A stretch of 64,000 bases of DNA from JBMNPT01 sp050943735 (GCA_050943735.1 JBMNPT010000004.1:144611-208610); one strand, 5' to 3'; positions 29,671-39,530 are shown, counted from the first letter of the stretch. Notes: generated by a model from the sequence alone, not told the origin. Translations and numbers: made by a program.

Positions 29671-30861
29671 ATGACACTGAAAGAACAGGCCGTCGCACTG
29701 CACCAAAAGCTGCGCGGTAAAATTTCCATTGTAAGCAATGTGCCGGTCAAAACCAGAGAAGATCTTTCGCTGGCCTATACCCCCGGCGTGGCCGAACCCT
29801 GTCTGATGATCCAAAAAGATCCCTCTCTCTCCTATGAGCTGACCCGCCGGTGGAATATGACATTGGTGGCCACCGACGGCACCGCGGTTCTTGGGCTGGG
29901 GGATATTGGCCCAGAGGCCGGCATGCCGGTGATGGAAGGCAAATGTGTCCTCTTTAAGGAATTTGCCGATGTAGACGCCTTCCCTCTGTGCATCCGCAGC
30001 AAAGATGTGGATGAGATTGTCAATACCATCGCCCTCATCGCGGGCAGCTTTGGCGGCGTCAATCTGGAGGATATCTCCGCGCCCCGCTGCTTTGAAATCG
30101 AGGAAAAACTCAAAGCCCGGTGTGATATTCCCATTTTCCACGATGATCAGCATGGTACTGCCATCATCGTAGTGGCCGGTCTCATCAACGCCCTGCGAGT
30201 AGTGGGCAAAAAACTGGAAGATGTGAAGATTGTAGTCAACGGCTGCGGTGCTGCAGGCACCGCCATTGCCAAGCACATCCTGCACATGGGTGCCACCCAC
30301 CTCACCCTGTGTGACAAGGACGGCATCCTGTACGAGGGCAAGGAAGGGCTCAATCCCTCTCAGGCAGAGATGGCCAAAATCACCAATCGTGAAATGCAAA
30401 AAGGCATGCTGGCGGACGCACTTCGGGGTGCAGACGTCTTTGTGGGTGTATCCGCTCCGGGCATTGTCACCCAGGACATGGTCGCCTCCATGGCACCGGA
30501 TGCCATTTTGTTCGCCATGGCAAACCCCGTACCCGAGATTATGCCCGACCTGGCCAAAGCCGCAGGCGCCCGGGTGGTCGGCACCGGCCGCAGTGACTTT
30601 GCCAATCAAGTCAACAATGTACTGGCTTTCCCCGGGGTATTCCGGGGCGCGCTGGATGTTCGGGCCAGCGACATCAACACCGCTATGAAAGTGGCTGCTT
30701 CCTATGCGCTGGCCGACATTGTGGGCGATGACCTCAGCGAAGACTACATTCTCCCCGCGGCTTTTGATGAACGGGTGGTGCCGGCGGTGGCCCGGGCAGT
30801 GGCCCGCGCCGCTGTGGAAAGCGGTGTAGCCCGCCTGCCGCTGCCTGAAAAGTATCAATAA
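29671..30861 (+). CDS. NAD(P)-dependent malic enzyme
   Basis: 396 residues, the short bacterial form. It decarboxylates malate to pyruvate with NAD(P) reduction. Seen are SLAYTPGVAEPC, ALGLGDIGPEAGMPVMEGK-like (split GLGDIGPEAG / MPVMEGK), the metal/substrate block FADVDAFPLC, FHDDQHGTAIIV, and the Rossmann motif VNGCGAAGTAIAKH. AAGGAG lies 9 nt before ATG. Own promoter and terminator. Cofactor preference cannot be set from sequence reading alone. Confidence 0.95.
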   Translation: MTLKEQAVALHQKLRGKISIVSNVPVKTREDLSLAYTPGVAEPCLMIQKDPSLSYELTRRWNMTLVATDGTAVLGLGDIGPEAGMPVMEGKCVLFKEFADVDAFPLCIRSKDVDEIVNTIALIAGSFGGVNLEDISAPRCFEIEEKLKARCDIPIFHDDQHGTAIIVVAGLINALRVVGKKLEDVKIVVNGCGAAGTAIAKHILHMGATHLTLCDKDGILYEGKEGLNPSQAEMAKITNREMQKGMLADALRGADVFVGVSAPGIVTQDMVASMAPDAILFAMANPVPEIMPDLAKAAGARVVGTGRSDFANQVNNVLAFPGVFRGALDVRASDINTAMKVAASYALADIVGDDLSEDYILPAAFDERVVPAVARAVARAAVESGVARLPLPEKYQ

Positions 30862-30886
30862 GCCCTTTGTCTCACAAGACGCAAAA

Positions 30887-30920
30887 AACGCACAGTGGTT
30901 TCACTGTGCGTTTTCTTTTT
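30887..30920 (+). terminator. Malic enzyme terminator
   Basis: AACGCACAGTG, GTTT, CACTGTGCGTT, then TTCTTTTT. It probably also ends the convergent liv operon. Confidence 0.85.
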
Positions 30921-30922
30921 GA

Positions 30923-31630
30923 TTATGCTCCCAGATATGCCTTGCGCACCTGGTCATTTTCCAGCATTTCGCTGGCTTTGCCGCTCATGACCACCCGGCC
31001 GGTTTCCAACACGTAGGCCCGATGGGCAATGGACAGCGCCATTTTGGCGTTCTGCTCCACCAGCAAAATGGTGATGCCCGAACGGTTCAGCTCCTGAATG
31101 ATGGCAAAGATCTCCTTGACCAACAGCGGAGACAGACCCATGGAGGGCTCATCCATCAAAATAATCTTGGGTTTGCTCATCATGGCGCGGCCGATGGCCA
31201 GCATTTGCTGCTCACCACCGCTGAGAGTACCGGCTGCCTGCCGGTAGCGCTCCTTCAAACGGGGAAAATGAACATATACATTTTCAATGTCCCTGCGAAT
31301 CTCCTCCCGGTCATTGCGGATAAACGCGCCCATCTGCAGATTTTCCTCCACCGTCATATCGGTGAACACATGCCGTCCTTCCGGCACATGGGCCATTCCC
31401 AGCCGGATGATCTTATGGGCATCGGTCTTGAGCAGATTGGTCCCCTCCAGGGTGATAGACCCGCTGGTGGGGCGCTTGAGCCCAGTGATGGTGTGCAGTG
31501 TAGTGGTTTTGCCGGCACCGTTGGCACCGATCAGAGAAACAATCTCACCCTGCTGCACCTCCAGGCTGACATCATGAATGGCGTGAATGGCCCCATAGGA
31601 CACATTCAAATTTTCAACTTTCAGCATCAC
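30923..31630 (-). CDS. livF: Branched-chain amino acid ABC importer ATPase LivF
   Basis: 235 residues. Walker A GANGAGKTT (about 36), signature LSGGEQQMLAIGRAMM, Walker B IILMDEPSMGLSP, and the family-typical VLETGRVVMSGKASEML near the end. Pairs with LivG to power the LivHM channel. Last gene of the liv operon, 8 bp after livG. Confidence 0.95.
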   Translation of the reverse strand: MMLKVENLNVSYGAIHAIHDVSLEVQQGEIVSLIGANGAGKTTTLHTITGLKRPTSGSITLEGTNLLKTDAHKIIRLGMAHVPEGRHVFTDMTVEENLQMGAFIRNDREEIRRDIENVYVHFPRLKERYRQAAGTLSGGEQQMLAIGRAMMSKPKIILMDEPSMGLSPLLVKEIFAIIQELNRSGITILLVEQNAKMALSIAHRAYVLETGRVVMSGKASEMLENDQVRKAYLGA

Positions 31631-31638
31631 ATTCCCTC

Positions 31639-32406
31639 CTACTCGCCCAGATAGGCGCCGATCACCTTTTTGTTGGTGGCGATCTCCGCCGGAGTTCCCT
31701 TGGCGATGATCATACCGTAATCCAGCACCACAATGCGCTCGCAGATGTTCATCACCAAACTCATATCATGCTCAATGAGCAGGATGGAAATGCCGAATTT
31801 TTCCCGAATCAGGGCAATGGCTTCCATCAATTCCGCTGTTTCAGTGGGATTCATACCCGCCGCCGGTTCATCCAGCAGTAAAATCTTACAGCCGGTGGCC
31901 AGTGCCCGGGCGATCTCCAGCTTACGCTGCTGACCGTAGGGCAGATTCTTTGCGGTATTGTCAGCCAGCTCCTCCATGTGGAACAGAGAGAGGATCTCCC
32001 GGGCCTTAGTGTCGATCTCCTGCTCTTCCTTCCAATAACTGCCCAGCCGCAAAACACCCTGCAAAATGCTGTACTTCATATTTTGATTGAAGGCCACCTT
32101 GACATTTTCCAGTACCGACAGATCCTTGAACAACCGGATATTCTGGAAAGTACGGGCAATGCCTTCCTTGGCCCGCTGATGGGGCAGCTTGCCCTGCATA
32201 TCCTTGCCGTTGAGGTAAATGGTGCCTTCTGTGGGCTGATATACGCCGGTGAGCAGGTTGAATACCGTAGTTTTTCCGGCGCCGTTGGGGCCGATCAAAC
32301 CCACCAGCTCCCGCTCGCCAATTTCAATATTGAAATCACCCACCGCTTTGAGGCCGCCAAAAGTGATGCCCAGATGTTCCGCCTTGAGTACAGGAACCTT
32401 TTTCAT
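31639..32406 (-). CDS. livG: Branched-chain amino acid ABC importer ATPase LivG
   Basis: 255 residues. Walker A GPNGAGKTTVF (about 39), the LivG-specific insert and FQNIRLFKDLSVLENV, signature-like LPYGQQRKLEIARAL, Walker B ILLLDEPAAGMNP. Overlaps livM by 4 nt. Complete set of ATPase motifs. Confidence 0.95.
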   Translation of the reverse strand: MKKVPVLKAEHLGITFGGLKAVGDFNIEIGERELVGLIGPNGAGKTTVFNLLTGVYQPTEGTIYLNGKDMQGKLPHQRAKEGIARTFQNIRLFKDLSVLENVKVAFNQNMKYSILQGVLRLGSYWKEEQEIDTKAREILSLFHMEELADNTAKNLPYGQQRKLEIARALATGCKILLLDEPAAGMNPTETAELMEAIALIREKFGISILLIEHDMSLVMNICERIVVLDYGMIIAKGTPAEIATNKKVIGAYLGE

Positions 32407-33443
32407 ACCTTTTCAGCCTCCTTTCGTGCCTTGGGGCCGGACATTTTACCGCCCCGGCCGGTGACGCGATCCACCAGTCTGGTCAGAGAGAACTCATACC
32501 GTCCCAGCAAACCGGAAGGCTTGAAAATCATCATCAAAATCAGTGCCACCGAATAGATGACCATTCGATAGTCGGAAAATTCCCGCAGTGCTTCGGGCAA
32601 AATGGTCAGGCCTGTGGCCGCCAGCACCGAACCGGTAAGAGAACCCATACCGCCCAAAACCACGAACACCAGAATGTCCACCGATTTGTTAAAGTCAAAC
32701 TTAGCGGCACTGAGCAAGCCGGTAAACAGCGCATACATGGCGCCGGCCACTCCGGCAAAAAAGGCGGAAACCACAAAAGCCAGCACCTTGTAATAGGTGT
32801 TGTGAATCCCGCAGGCCTCCGAGGCAATGTCATCCTCCCGGATGGCCATAATCGCCCGGCCAAAACGGCTGCGAACAAAGGTAAAGAGCACTGCCACAAT
32901 CAGCACCGTCACCCAGAACACCCAGCTGAACGCGGCCAGCTTGGGGATTTGTTTGAGGCCCTGCGCGCCGCCGGTGAAGTCGAAATACTCAATGATTACC
33001 TTAATGATCTGACAAAAACCCAGGGTGATAATGGCCAGATAGTCGCCTTTCAGGCGCAGGGAAGGAATACCCATAGCCAGGCCTACCACAGCGGCCAGAA
33101 TGCCGCCCACCAGCAAGGAGACCACAAAAATACCAAAGGACAGTGCCATATCCATAGCGGGATTTCCGGTCTGAGGCTCACCTACCGCCTTGGCCAGCAG
33201 GCCCGCAGCATAGGCACCAATGGACATAAAACCGGCATGTCCCAGAGCGATCTGCCCCAGGAAACCAGTGGTAATATTCAGCGATACCGCCAGTACAATA
33301 TTCACCAGAATCAACATCAAAATGCCCTTGTAATAGCTGTTGATTACGCCGGTCTGCATCAGAAGCATCAGCAGCGCATACAGGGCCACCACCGCCACCA
33401 GGTTGATGACGGAGGCGCGCATACATTCTTTTCTGCTTTTCAT
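32403..33443 (-). CDS. livM: Branched-chain amino acid ABC importer permease LivM
   Basis: 346 residues with about nine helices. Hallmarks include SLNITTGFLGQIALGHAGFMSIGAYAAG (split SLNITTGFLG / QIALGHAGFMSIGAY), IPSLRLKGDYLAIITLGF, AIREDDIASEACGI and VFVVLGGMGSLTGSV. It forms the membrane channel with LivH. The start at 33443 has a weak ribosome binding site, so translation may depend on coupling with livH, which ends 11 bp upstream. Confidence 0.94.
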   Translation of the reverse strand: MKSRKECMRASVINLVAVVALYALLMLLMQTGVINSYYKGILMLILVNIVLAVSLNITTGFLGQIALGHAGFMSIGAYAAGLLAKAVGEPQTGNPAMDMALSFGIFVVSLLVGGILAAVVGLAMGIPSLRLKGDYLAIITLGFCQIIKVIIEYFDFTGGAQGLKQIPKLAAFSWVFWVTVLIVAVLFTFVRSRFGRAIMAIREDDIASEACGIHNTYYKVLAFVVSAFFAGVAGAMYALFTGLLSAAKFDFNKSVDILVFVVLGGMGSLTGSVLAATGLTILPEALREFSDYRMVIYSVALILMMIFKPSGLLGRYEFSLTRLVDRVTGRGGKMSGPKARKEAEKV

Positions 33444-33453
33444 TATCCGTCAC

Positions 33454-34371
33454 CTACACTTTCTCGCCGGTATTTTTGCCCAGTACGCCGGTGGGCTTCA
33501 CAAGCAACACTACAATCAACACGCCAAACACAATGGCATCAGACAGGTCCGTCGAAATATACGCCTTGGACAGGCTCTCAATGATCCCAATGACAATGCC
33601 GCCCAGCATGGCTCCGGGCAAAATGCCGATTCCTCCCAGCACCGCCGCCACAAAAGCCTTGAGGCCCAGCATGGAACCAATAAACGGTCCTACCGAAGGG
33701 TATTGGCTCACATACATGGCAGCCGCCACCGCTGCCAGCCCGCTGCCAATGGCAAAAGTCAGCGAAATGGTGGTGTTGGGATTGATGCCCATCAGCACCG
33801 CCGCACTGCTGTCCTCCGACACTGCGCGCATGGCTTTGCCCATCCGGGTTTTCTTTACAAAAAGCTGCAATGCTACCATAGCGATCACCGACAGCACCAC
33901 CGTCACGATGGTCACACCGGAAATCTCAATGGGCCCCACCATAATAGACGGTGCGTTAAACAGCGCCTGCACCGGCTTTTTGGCACTGCCAAAAATCAGC
34001 AGGAAGCTGTTTTGCAGCAGCAAACTCACCGCAATGGCGGTGATCAGCACCGACAGGCTGGGGGCTCCCCGCAGCGGTTTATACGCAATTTTCTCGGTCG
34101 CCATACCCAGCACAGCACATACCACAATAGCCGCCAGTATGCACAGCCAGGCGGGCATGCCCGCTCCCAACAAAAGCGGAATGGTCAGCAGACAGACATA
34201 GCCACCCACCATGATGAAATCACCATGGGCAAAATTGATGAGCTTGACGATACCATACACCATGGTATAGCCCAGCGCCACCAGTGCGTAAATGCTGCCC
34301 GCCTGCAAACCGTTGATCAAATGCTGAATCAGCATTTCCAGGTGTTGCACCAGCTGTTGTAACATTCCCAT
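33454..34371 (-). CDS. livH: Branched-chain amino acid ABC importer permease LivH
   Basis: 305 residues. Family features: LINGLQAGSIYALVALGYTMVYGIVKLINFAHGD (by parts), ALRGAPSLSVLITAIAVSLLL and AFVAAVLGGIGILPGAMLGG. ATG 34371 follows GAGGAG with 5 nt. Partner of LivM. A hairpin lies between it and livJ. Confidence 0.94.
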   Translation of the reverse strand: MGMLQQLVQHLEMLIQHLINGLQAGSIYALVALGYTMVYGIVKLINFAHGDFIMVGGYVCLLTIPLLLGAGMPAWLCILAAIVVCAVLGMATEKIAYKPLRGAPSLSVLITAIAVSLLLQNSFLLIFGSAKKPVQALFNAPSIMVGPIEISGVTIVTVVLSVIAMVALQLFVKKTRMGKAMRAVSEDSSAAVLMGINPNTTISLTFAIGSGLAAVAAAMYVSQYPSVGPFIGSMLGLKAFVAAVLGGIGILPGAMLGGIVIGIIESLSKAYISTDLSDAIVFGVLIVVLLVKPTGVLGKNTGEKV

Positions 34372-34488
34372 CACATCTCCTCTTCCCCCAGACGGCTGCC
34401 TCACAAACCGCCGTTGGTTTCTGTCCGCACATGGCAGACAAATGCTTTTCTCATACCCTCTATATTAAACAATTTGCTGAAAAAAGTC

Positions 34489-34515
34489 AATGGGGCAGGA
34501 AACTCCTGCCCCATT
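34489..34515 (-). terminator. Intra-operon hairpin after livJ
   Basis: AATGGGGCAGGA, AAC, TCCTGCCCCATT: a perfect 12-bp stem between livJ and livH, which probably lowers expression of the downstream membrane genes. Confidence 0.75.
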
Positions 34516-34540
34516 GTGTATCTCTCCCTACAGAGGGATT

Positions 34541-35707
34541 TTACTTGGTGATCTTGGTCTCCAGCTTGCTGGCTCCATTTTCATACTTGATAACAGCGAT
34601 GTCCTTGATGGTGTCACCGTTTTCGTCAAACTTGATGTGGCCGGTTACACCGTCGATTTCCACGCTGGCCAGCGCCTCGGCAATGGCTGCCCGGTCAGTG
34701 CTGCCGGCTGCCTCGATGGCTGCCTTCATCTGATACACAGCGTCATAGCCCAGTGCGGAGAAAGCAGTGGGATCTTCGTTGTAAGTCTCCTTGTACTTGG
34801 ATACAAAGTTGGCTACCACTTCGGTGGTGTCGTTCACATCATAGTGGTTGGAGTAATAGCAGTTGTCCACCACGTTCATGTTGTCCGCGGTGAGCTGAGT
34901 CAGCACGCCATCCCAGCCGTCCGCACCCAGAATGGGATTGGTGTAGCCAGCATCTCTTGCCTGAATGGCAATCATGGCATCCTTTTCATAGTACTCGGGC
35001 ACAAACAGCACATCAGGATTGAGAGAAGCGATCTTGGTGAGCTGGGTCTTGAAGTCCACGTCATCCTTGCCGTAGCCTTCATCCGCTACCACTTCCAGTC
35101 CCAATTCACCAGCCGCGGCAACAAAAGCGTCCGCTACACCCTGGGAGTACTCATCGGAGTTGTTGCGCAGCACAGCCGCGGTGGAAGCACCCAGATTGTC
35201 CTTTGCAAAGGTGGCCATGGTCTGGCCCTGCTGGGGATCGGTAAAGCAGGTACGGAAAATGGTATCGCCTGCCAGGGTGATGTCGGAGCTGGTGCCGGTG
35301 GGAGTGATCATTGCCAGGCCCACCTCAGCGGCCAACTCTGCCACTGCCAGGCTGGGCTTACTGGTTACGTCGCCGATCAGGCCCACAATGCCCTCGCCTT
35401 CCATCTTACGGAATGCGTTCATGGCTTCGTCCACGTCGCCCTTTTCGTCCTGAATGTTGGCCACGATCTGCATACCATTGATGCCGCCGGCCTCATTGAT
35501 CTCATCGATGGCCAGCTGAATGCCATTGACAGTGCTCTTGCCGTACACAGAAACTTCACCGGTCAGAGGAGCCAGTACGCCCAGGTTGATTCCATCACCG
35601 GAACCAGTGCCTTCGCCGCTGGTGGAAGTGCCGGTATCGCCTCCGCAGGCGGTCAGAGTGGTTGCTGCCAATGCGGCTGCCAAAGCCGCTGCCAGAAACT
35701 TCTTCAT
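34541..35707 (-). CDS. livJ: Branched-chain amino acid binding lipoprotein LivJ/K
   Basis: 388 residues. Signal and lipobox ALAATTLTACGGDTG, followed by a type I periplasmic-binding fold: NLGVLAPLTGEVSVYGKSTVNGIQLA (by parts), VGLIGDVTSKPSLAVAEL, IFRTCFTDPQQGQTMATF and GADGWDGVLTQLT. First gene of the liv operon. Binds leucine/isoleucine/valine-type or related amino acids; the exact ligand is not readable. Confidence 0.94.
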   Translation of the reverse strand: MKKFLAAALAAALAATTLTACGGDTGTSTSGEGTGSGDGINLGVLAPLTGEVSVYGKSTVNGIQLAIDEINEAGGINGMQIVANIQDEKGDVDEAMNAFRKMEGEGIVGLIGDVTSKPSLAVAELAAEVGLAMITPTGTSSDITLAGDTIFRTCFTDPQQGQTMATFAKDNLGASTAAVLRNNSDEYSQGVADAFVAAAGELGLEVVADEGYGKDDVDFKTQLTKIASLNPDVLFVPEYYEKDAMIAIQARDAGYTNPILGADGWDGVLTQLTADNMNVVDNCYYSNHYDVNDTTEVVANFVSKYKETYNEDPTAFSALGYDAVYQMKAAIEAAGSTDRAAIAEALASVEIDGVTGHIKFDENGDTIKDIAVIKYENGASKLETKITK

Positions 35708-35775
35708 AAAATCTTCCTCCTTGTTTGCGGGTGATAAAACCCGCTGATAAATGGGATTGCCTGTATGTGGTTTTT

Positions 35776-35804
35776 ATTATAGAAGAAAAGCCATTAAATA
35801 ACAA
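35776..35804 (-). promoter_or_regulatory. liv operon promoter
   Basis: Minus strand: TTGTTA, 17-bp spacer, TATAAT, 70 bp upstream of livJ. Confidence 0.7.
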
Positions 35805-36086
35805 TGGCACATTTCGCTAACTCTGCCGCCTTTATACACTGGAAATCTATCCATTTTTCTGAATTTTTGCATTTTTACTCTTTCCATCTGCGCAAATTTT
35901 CCTGAATTGAAGAAAATTGGGCTTACTTTTTCCTTCTTCTGCATGTTGACATAACTCACCTTGCAAATTCTTTTTCCGCTGCTGTTGTGTTTCCGTCATG
36001 CCTTTCGTTATCATGCACCAATTCCTGCATTTTTTCTGCAACAATATACAAAATACTGCTTTTTTTACAAGAAAGACACAAATAAA
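35805..36086. other. Intergenic AT-rich region between divergent operons
   Basis: No convincing gene or RNA structure was seen in these 280 bp; short open frames here lack ribosome binding sites. Confidence 0.5.
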
Positions 36087-36115
36087 TTGCAAACCACCCC
36101 CCAATATGATATGAT
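36087..36115 (+). promoter_or_regulatory. NhaC gene promoter
   Basis: TTGCAA, 17-bp spacer, TATGAT. The leader to the start codon is about 100 nt. Confidence 0.6.
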
Positions 36116-36215
36116 ATGGGTGATTTATATGGATTTTCTCTCCTATAGAGAGAATGTCGTTTCACAGCTGGCGCGGGGGCGCTGGCAATCCAACCAAAAA
36201 AGGAGACGTTGTGTT

Positions 36216-37769
36216 ATGGAACCTATCCAAGTGGGATTTTTATCCGTCCTACCCCCCATCATCGCCATTGGATTGGCACTGCTGACCAAAGAGGTCATTT
36301 CCTCTCTGATCATTGGCATTCTGTCGGGCACCCTTATTTACGCGGCTTACACCAGCACCGGTATCATTGGCATCATCACCAATACCTTCAGCACTGCCAT
36401 GCAGCTGATGACCGCCAAACTGGGCGACAACGCCGCCATCATTCTTTTCCTGGGCTTTTTGGGCATACTGGTCATGGTGGTGACCAAGGCCGGCGGCTCC
36501 CGGGCCTATGGCGAATGGGCCAGCCGTAAAATCAAAACCCGGGCAGGCGCACAGCTGGCCACCAGTGCATTAGGCGCTCTCATCTTCATTGACGACTATT
36601 TCAACTGTCTGACTGTAGGTACTGTCATGCGGCCGGTAACGGATAAAAACCGCATTTCCCATGCCAAACTGGCTTATCTCATTGATGCCACCGCGGCTCC
36701 CATCTGCATCATCGCTCCCATCTCTTCCTGGGCTGCCTCGGTAATCTCTTATATGGAAGGTACCGGACTGGACGGTATGTCCGCTTTTATCCAGTCCATC
36801 CCCTACAACCTGTACGCAGTGTTCACTTTCCTGATGATCATTCTGCTTTCTTCCACCTCGCTGGATTTCGGCCCTATGGCCCGTTTTGAACGGAATGCAC
36901 AGCTCCACGGTGATCTGGATTCCAATACTTCGGTACAGGCGGAAGAAGACGAACTCTCCACAGTGAAAGTATCCGACAAGGGCAAAGTAATCGATCTGGT
37001 ATTGCCCATTTTGGTACTGATCGTCCTGTCCATTTTGTCCATGCTTTATGTGGGTGGATATTTCCAGGGCGGCATGACACTGGCAGAGGGCTTTGGCAAC
37101 ACCGATGCTGGTCCTGCTCTGGCACTGGCCAGTTTTGGTACCCTGATTTTCACCTTCCTGTGGCTGGTACCCCGAAAAGTGCTTTCTTTTGGTGATTTTA
37201 TGTCCAGCATTGGACCTGGTGTCAAATCCATGGTAGGCGCTTACCTGATCCTCACCCTGGCCTGGACCATCAGCGGTGTATGCCGGGATCTGCTCAGCAC
37301 CGGTGAATATGTAGGTGAATTGGTACGTACCTCCAATATGCCTGTGATGCTCATCCCTGCCATCATCTTCCTGGTAGCTGCGGGACTTTCCTTCTCCATG
37401 GGTACATCCTGGGGTACCTTCGGCATCCTGATTCCCATTATCGCTTCGGTGTGTCAGAAGGTAGCTCCCGATTTGACCATCATTGCTCTGTCCGCCACCC
37501 TGGCAGGTTCTGTCTTCGGCGACCACTGCAGTCCCATCTCCGACACCACCATTCTCTCCTCCACCGGTGCCAAATGTCACCATCTGGATCATGTGTCCAC
37601 ACAGATCCCCTATGCGCTGGTAGTGGCTATCGCTTCTCTGGCAGGCTATCTGGTGGCAGGTGTGACCGAAAACCTGATTGCCACCCTGCTCACCTCCCTG
37701 GTGGTTCTGGTGGCCATCATTGTGGTTCTGCACCGGAAATTTGTCAAGCAAAACCCGGAAGAAAATTGA
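36216..37769 (+). CDS. NhaC-family Na+/H+ antiporter
   Basis: 517 residues with about 11-12 helices. Opening VGFLSVLPPIIAIGLALLTK, then ALIFIDDYFNCLTVGTVMRP with the conserved acidic pair, IDATAAPICIIAPISSWAA, and VFGDHCSPISDTTILSSTGA, a hallmark of NhaC-type proteins. Members exchange Na+ for H+ or couple Na+ to amino or organic acids. ATG 36216 follows GGAG with 10 nt; the longer frame from 35961 would run through the promoter. Single gene with a strong terminator. Confidence 0.93.
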   Translation: MEPIQVGFLSVLPPIIAIGLALLTKEVISSLIIGILSGTLIYAAYTSTGIIGIITNTFSTAMQLMTAKLGDNAAIILFLGFLGILVMVVTKAGGSRAYGEWASRKIKTRAGAQLATSALGALIFIDDYFNCLTVGTVMRPVTDKNRISHAKLAYLIDATAAPICIIAPISSWAASVISYMEGTGLDGMSAFIQSIPYNLYAVFTFLMIILLSSTSLDFGPMARFERNAQLHGDLDSNTSVQAEEDELSTVKVSDKGKVIDLVLPILVLIVLSILSMLYVGGYFQGGMTLAEGFGNTDAGPALALASFGTLIFTFLWLVPRKVLSFGDFMSSIGPGVKSMVGAYLILTLAWTISGVCRDLLSTGEYVGELVRTSNMPVMLIPAIIFLVAAGLSFSMGTSWGTFGILIPIIASVCQKVAPDLTIIALSATLAGSVFGDHCSPISDTTILSSTGAKCHHLDHVSTQIPYALVVAIASLAGYLVAGVTENLIATLLTSLVVLVAIIVVLHRKFVKQNPEEN

Positions 37770-37791
37770 AATTTGACTTCATAAGAAAGGA

Positions 37792-37828
37792 AAGCCTCCT
37801 GACCGAAGCTCGGTCAGGAGGCTTTTTG
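37792..37828. terminator. Bidirectional terminator
   Basis: AAAGCCTCCTGACCGA, AGC, TCGGTCAGGAGGCTTTTT between the convergent antiporter and degV genes. Confidence 0.9.
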
Positions 37829-37841
37829 CAACACCTGATTC

Positions 37842-38714
37842 TTATCGATGATCTCCAAAATGAAAGAGCGTTAGTACACCTACACCGGTATGTGCTCCAA
37901 TAACAGGTCCAACCTCAGTGAAAATGATATTTTTCACATGCAGCCGTTCCTGTGCCAGGCGATACAACATTTCCCCTTCTTCCTTACAACCACCATGACC
38001 AACAAAAATGGTCTGCTCTTCAGGATTCACCAAATGAGCTGCTGCCTGTTCCACCATGGACTCCATGGATTTGCGTCTGCCCCGCGCTTTGCCGTAGCTG
38101 ACCAGACGTCCCTCATCATCTACCCGGAGTACCGGTTTTACATTGAGCAGTCCACCCACCATGGCAGTGGCTGCGGAAATTCGTCCGCCCCGTTTCAAAT
38201 GCTGTAAATCATCCACTGTATACCAGTGGCACACGTTCATCTTGTGATCTTCTACCCACTGGGCCAACTGCTCCAGTTCCATTCCCTGTTTTTTCTGCTG
38301 CACAGCCGCCCAAACCAATAATCCTTCTCCGCTGGAGGCACACAGCGAATCAATGGAAATGATCTTTCTGTCCGGGAATTTCTCCTGCAACTCTGCCGCT
38401 GCAATACGAGAAGCTTGGTATGTCCCGCTTAAGCCAGAAGAAAAACAAATATATAAAATATCCTTGCCTTCCTCCAAAACCGGAACAAAATACTCCTCAT
38501 ATGTAGTCATATTGATCTGGGAGGTGGTGGTCATTTCTCCCTCACCAGTACGCCGGTAAAATTCCTCCAGCGACATCTCCCGGGCATCAAAGTAGTGCCG
38601 GTATGACGTACCACTCATCTGAAATTCCATGGGCAATACCAAAATCCCCATTTCCCGCACCAAGTCACAGGGCAGATCACAGGTCGCATCGGTTGCGATG
38701 ATAAACTCTCTCAT
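37842..38714 (-). CDS. DegV-family fatty-acid-binding protein
   Basis: 290 residues. N-terminal IIATDATCDLPCDLV, the TTTSQINMTTYEEYF block, ILYICFSSGLSGTYQAS, SIDSLCASSGEGLLV and, near the end, VGPVIGAHTGVGVLTLF. All are DegV marks. These cytosolic proteins hold a fatty acid and, in some Firmicutes, deliver it to the FakA kinase. ATG 38714 follows GAGG with 6 nt. No fakA is adjacent. Single gene. Confidence 0.94.
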   Translation of the reverse strand: MREFIIATDATCDLPCDLVREMGILVLPMEFQMSGTSYRHYFDAREMSLEEFYRRTGEGEMTTTSQINMTTYEEYFVPVLEEGKDILYICFSSGLSGTYQASRIAAAELQEKFPDRKIISIDSLCASSGEGLLVWAAVQQKKQGMELEQLAQWVEDHKMNVCHWYTVDDLQHLKRGGRISAATAMVGGLLNVKPVLRVDDEGRLVSYGKARGRRKSMESMVEQAAAHLVNPEEQTIFVGHGGCKEEGEMLYRLAQERLHVKNIIFTEVGPVIGAHTGVGVLTLFHFGDHR

Positions 38715-38851
38715 GTTCCACCTCATCATAAAATATTGGATTCTTTGTCTATCTTCCTAGAAATTTTTCTTTTTTATCACTATAATAATAGTACAGACTT
38801 ATCATACCACAAATCACGCAAAGATGTAAACCAGAGAGAAAGGAGTTCAAA

Positions 38852-39529
38852 ATGCCGTCCCCTCGTCCCGGAATCCCGCCTCGAATTTTTCGCCTGCTGA
38901 CGTTTGTCCCCATGCTGCTTTGCATTCTGTGCTGTCTTTTCTTCTGGCGCAAATTGCAGGGGATCACTCTGCAGGAACTGCTGGAGTTCACACCCTCCAA
39001 TCTCTTTCTGGCCACCCTGGTCATTTGGGGGCTCTATGCAGTGAAGTCCTTTACCATCGTATTTCCTCTAATGCTTCTATACCTGGTTTCAGGCCATCTT
39101 TTCTCCCCGTGGATCGCTCTGCTTGTCAATCTGGTAGGCCTGTTTTTCAGTACCTCCCTGCCCTATTGGCTGGGCCGGCTGGCCAGCGTATCAGTGGATG
39201 CCGCTTTCCTGAAAAAATATCCCCAGGCCGCACAGCTTATCAACAACCAAAAAACCAACGCCTTTGCACTGTCCTACTTTCTCCGGGTGGTCAATCTCTT
39301 GCCCGGCGATGTCGTCAGTATGTTGCTGGGAGCTGCTCGTCTTCCTTACCGCCCGTATCTGGGAGGGTCGCTGCTGGGGATGTTTCCCGCCATGGCTGCC
39401 GCCACTTTTTTAGGCAGCTCGGTGACAGATCCCCGATCTCCTCAATTCTTTGCGGCGGCTATCGGCACCGTACTGCTCACTGTACTCCCCATGCTATATG
39501 CCAGACATCGCCACCGCAGAGAACAGTAA
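38852..39529 (+). CDS. TVP38/TMEM64-family (DedA-like) membrane protein
   Basis: 225 residues with about five or six helices. Core motif: FPLMLLYLVSGHLFSPWIALLVNLVG, then GLFFSTSLPYWLGRL, then FALSYFLRVVNLLPGDVVSMLLGAARLPYRPYLGGSLLGMFP (by parts). This is the SNARE-associated/DedA superfamily, members of which flip or scramble lipids in some systems. GGAG lies 7 nt before ATG. Convergent with trkH, the two stops being a base apart. Lipid transport is family knowledge, not shown here. Confidence 0.9.
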   Translation: MPSPRPGIPPRIFRLLTFVPMLLCILCCLFFWRKLQGITLQELLEFTPSNLFLATLVIWGLYAVKSFTIVFPLMLLYLVSGHLFSPWIALLVNLVGLFFSTSLPYWLGRLASVSVDAAFLKKYPQAAQLINNQKTNAFALSYFLRVVNLLPGDVVSMLLGAARLPYRPYLGGSLLGMFPAMAAATFLGSSVTDPRSPQFFAAAIGTVLLTVLPMLYARHRHRREQ

Positions 39530-39530
39530 C

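Noticed and set aside
29299..30858. 519-residue open frame antisense to malic enzyme
   Set aside because: It is the complement of a clear malic enzyme gene with all motifs. Composition is typical of an antisense frame in GC-rich coding DNA, and there is no ribosome binding site.
36570..37751. 393-residue open frame antisense to the NhaC antiporter
   Set aside because: A His/Gln/Gly-rich low-complexity product is the usual signature of an antisense shadow. The plus-strand antiporter is unambiguous.
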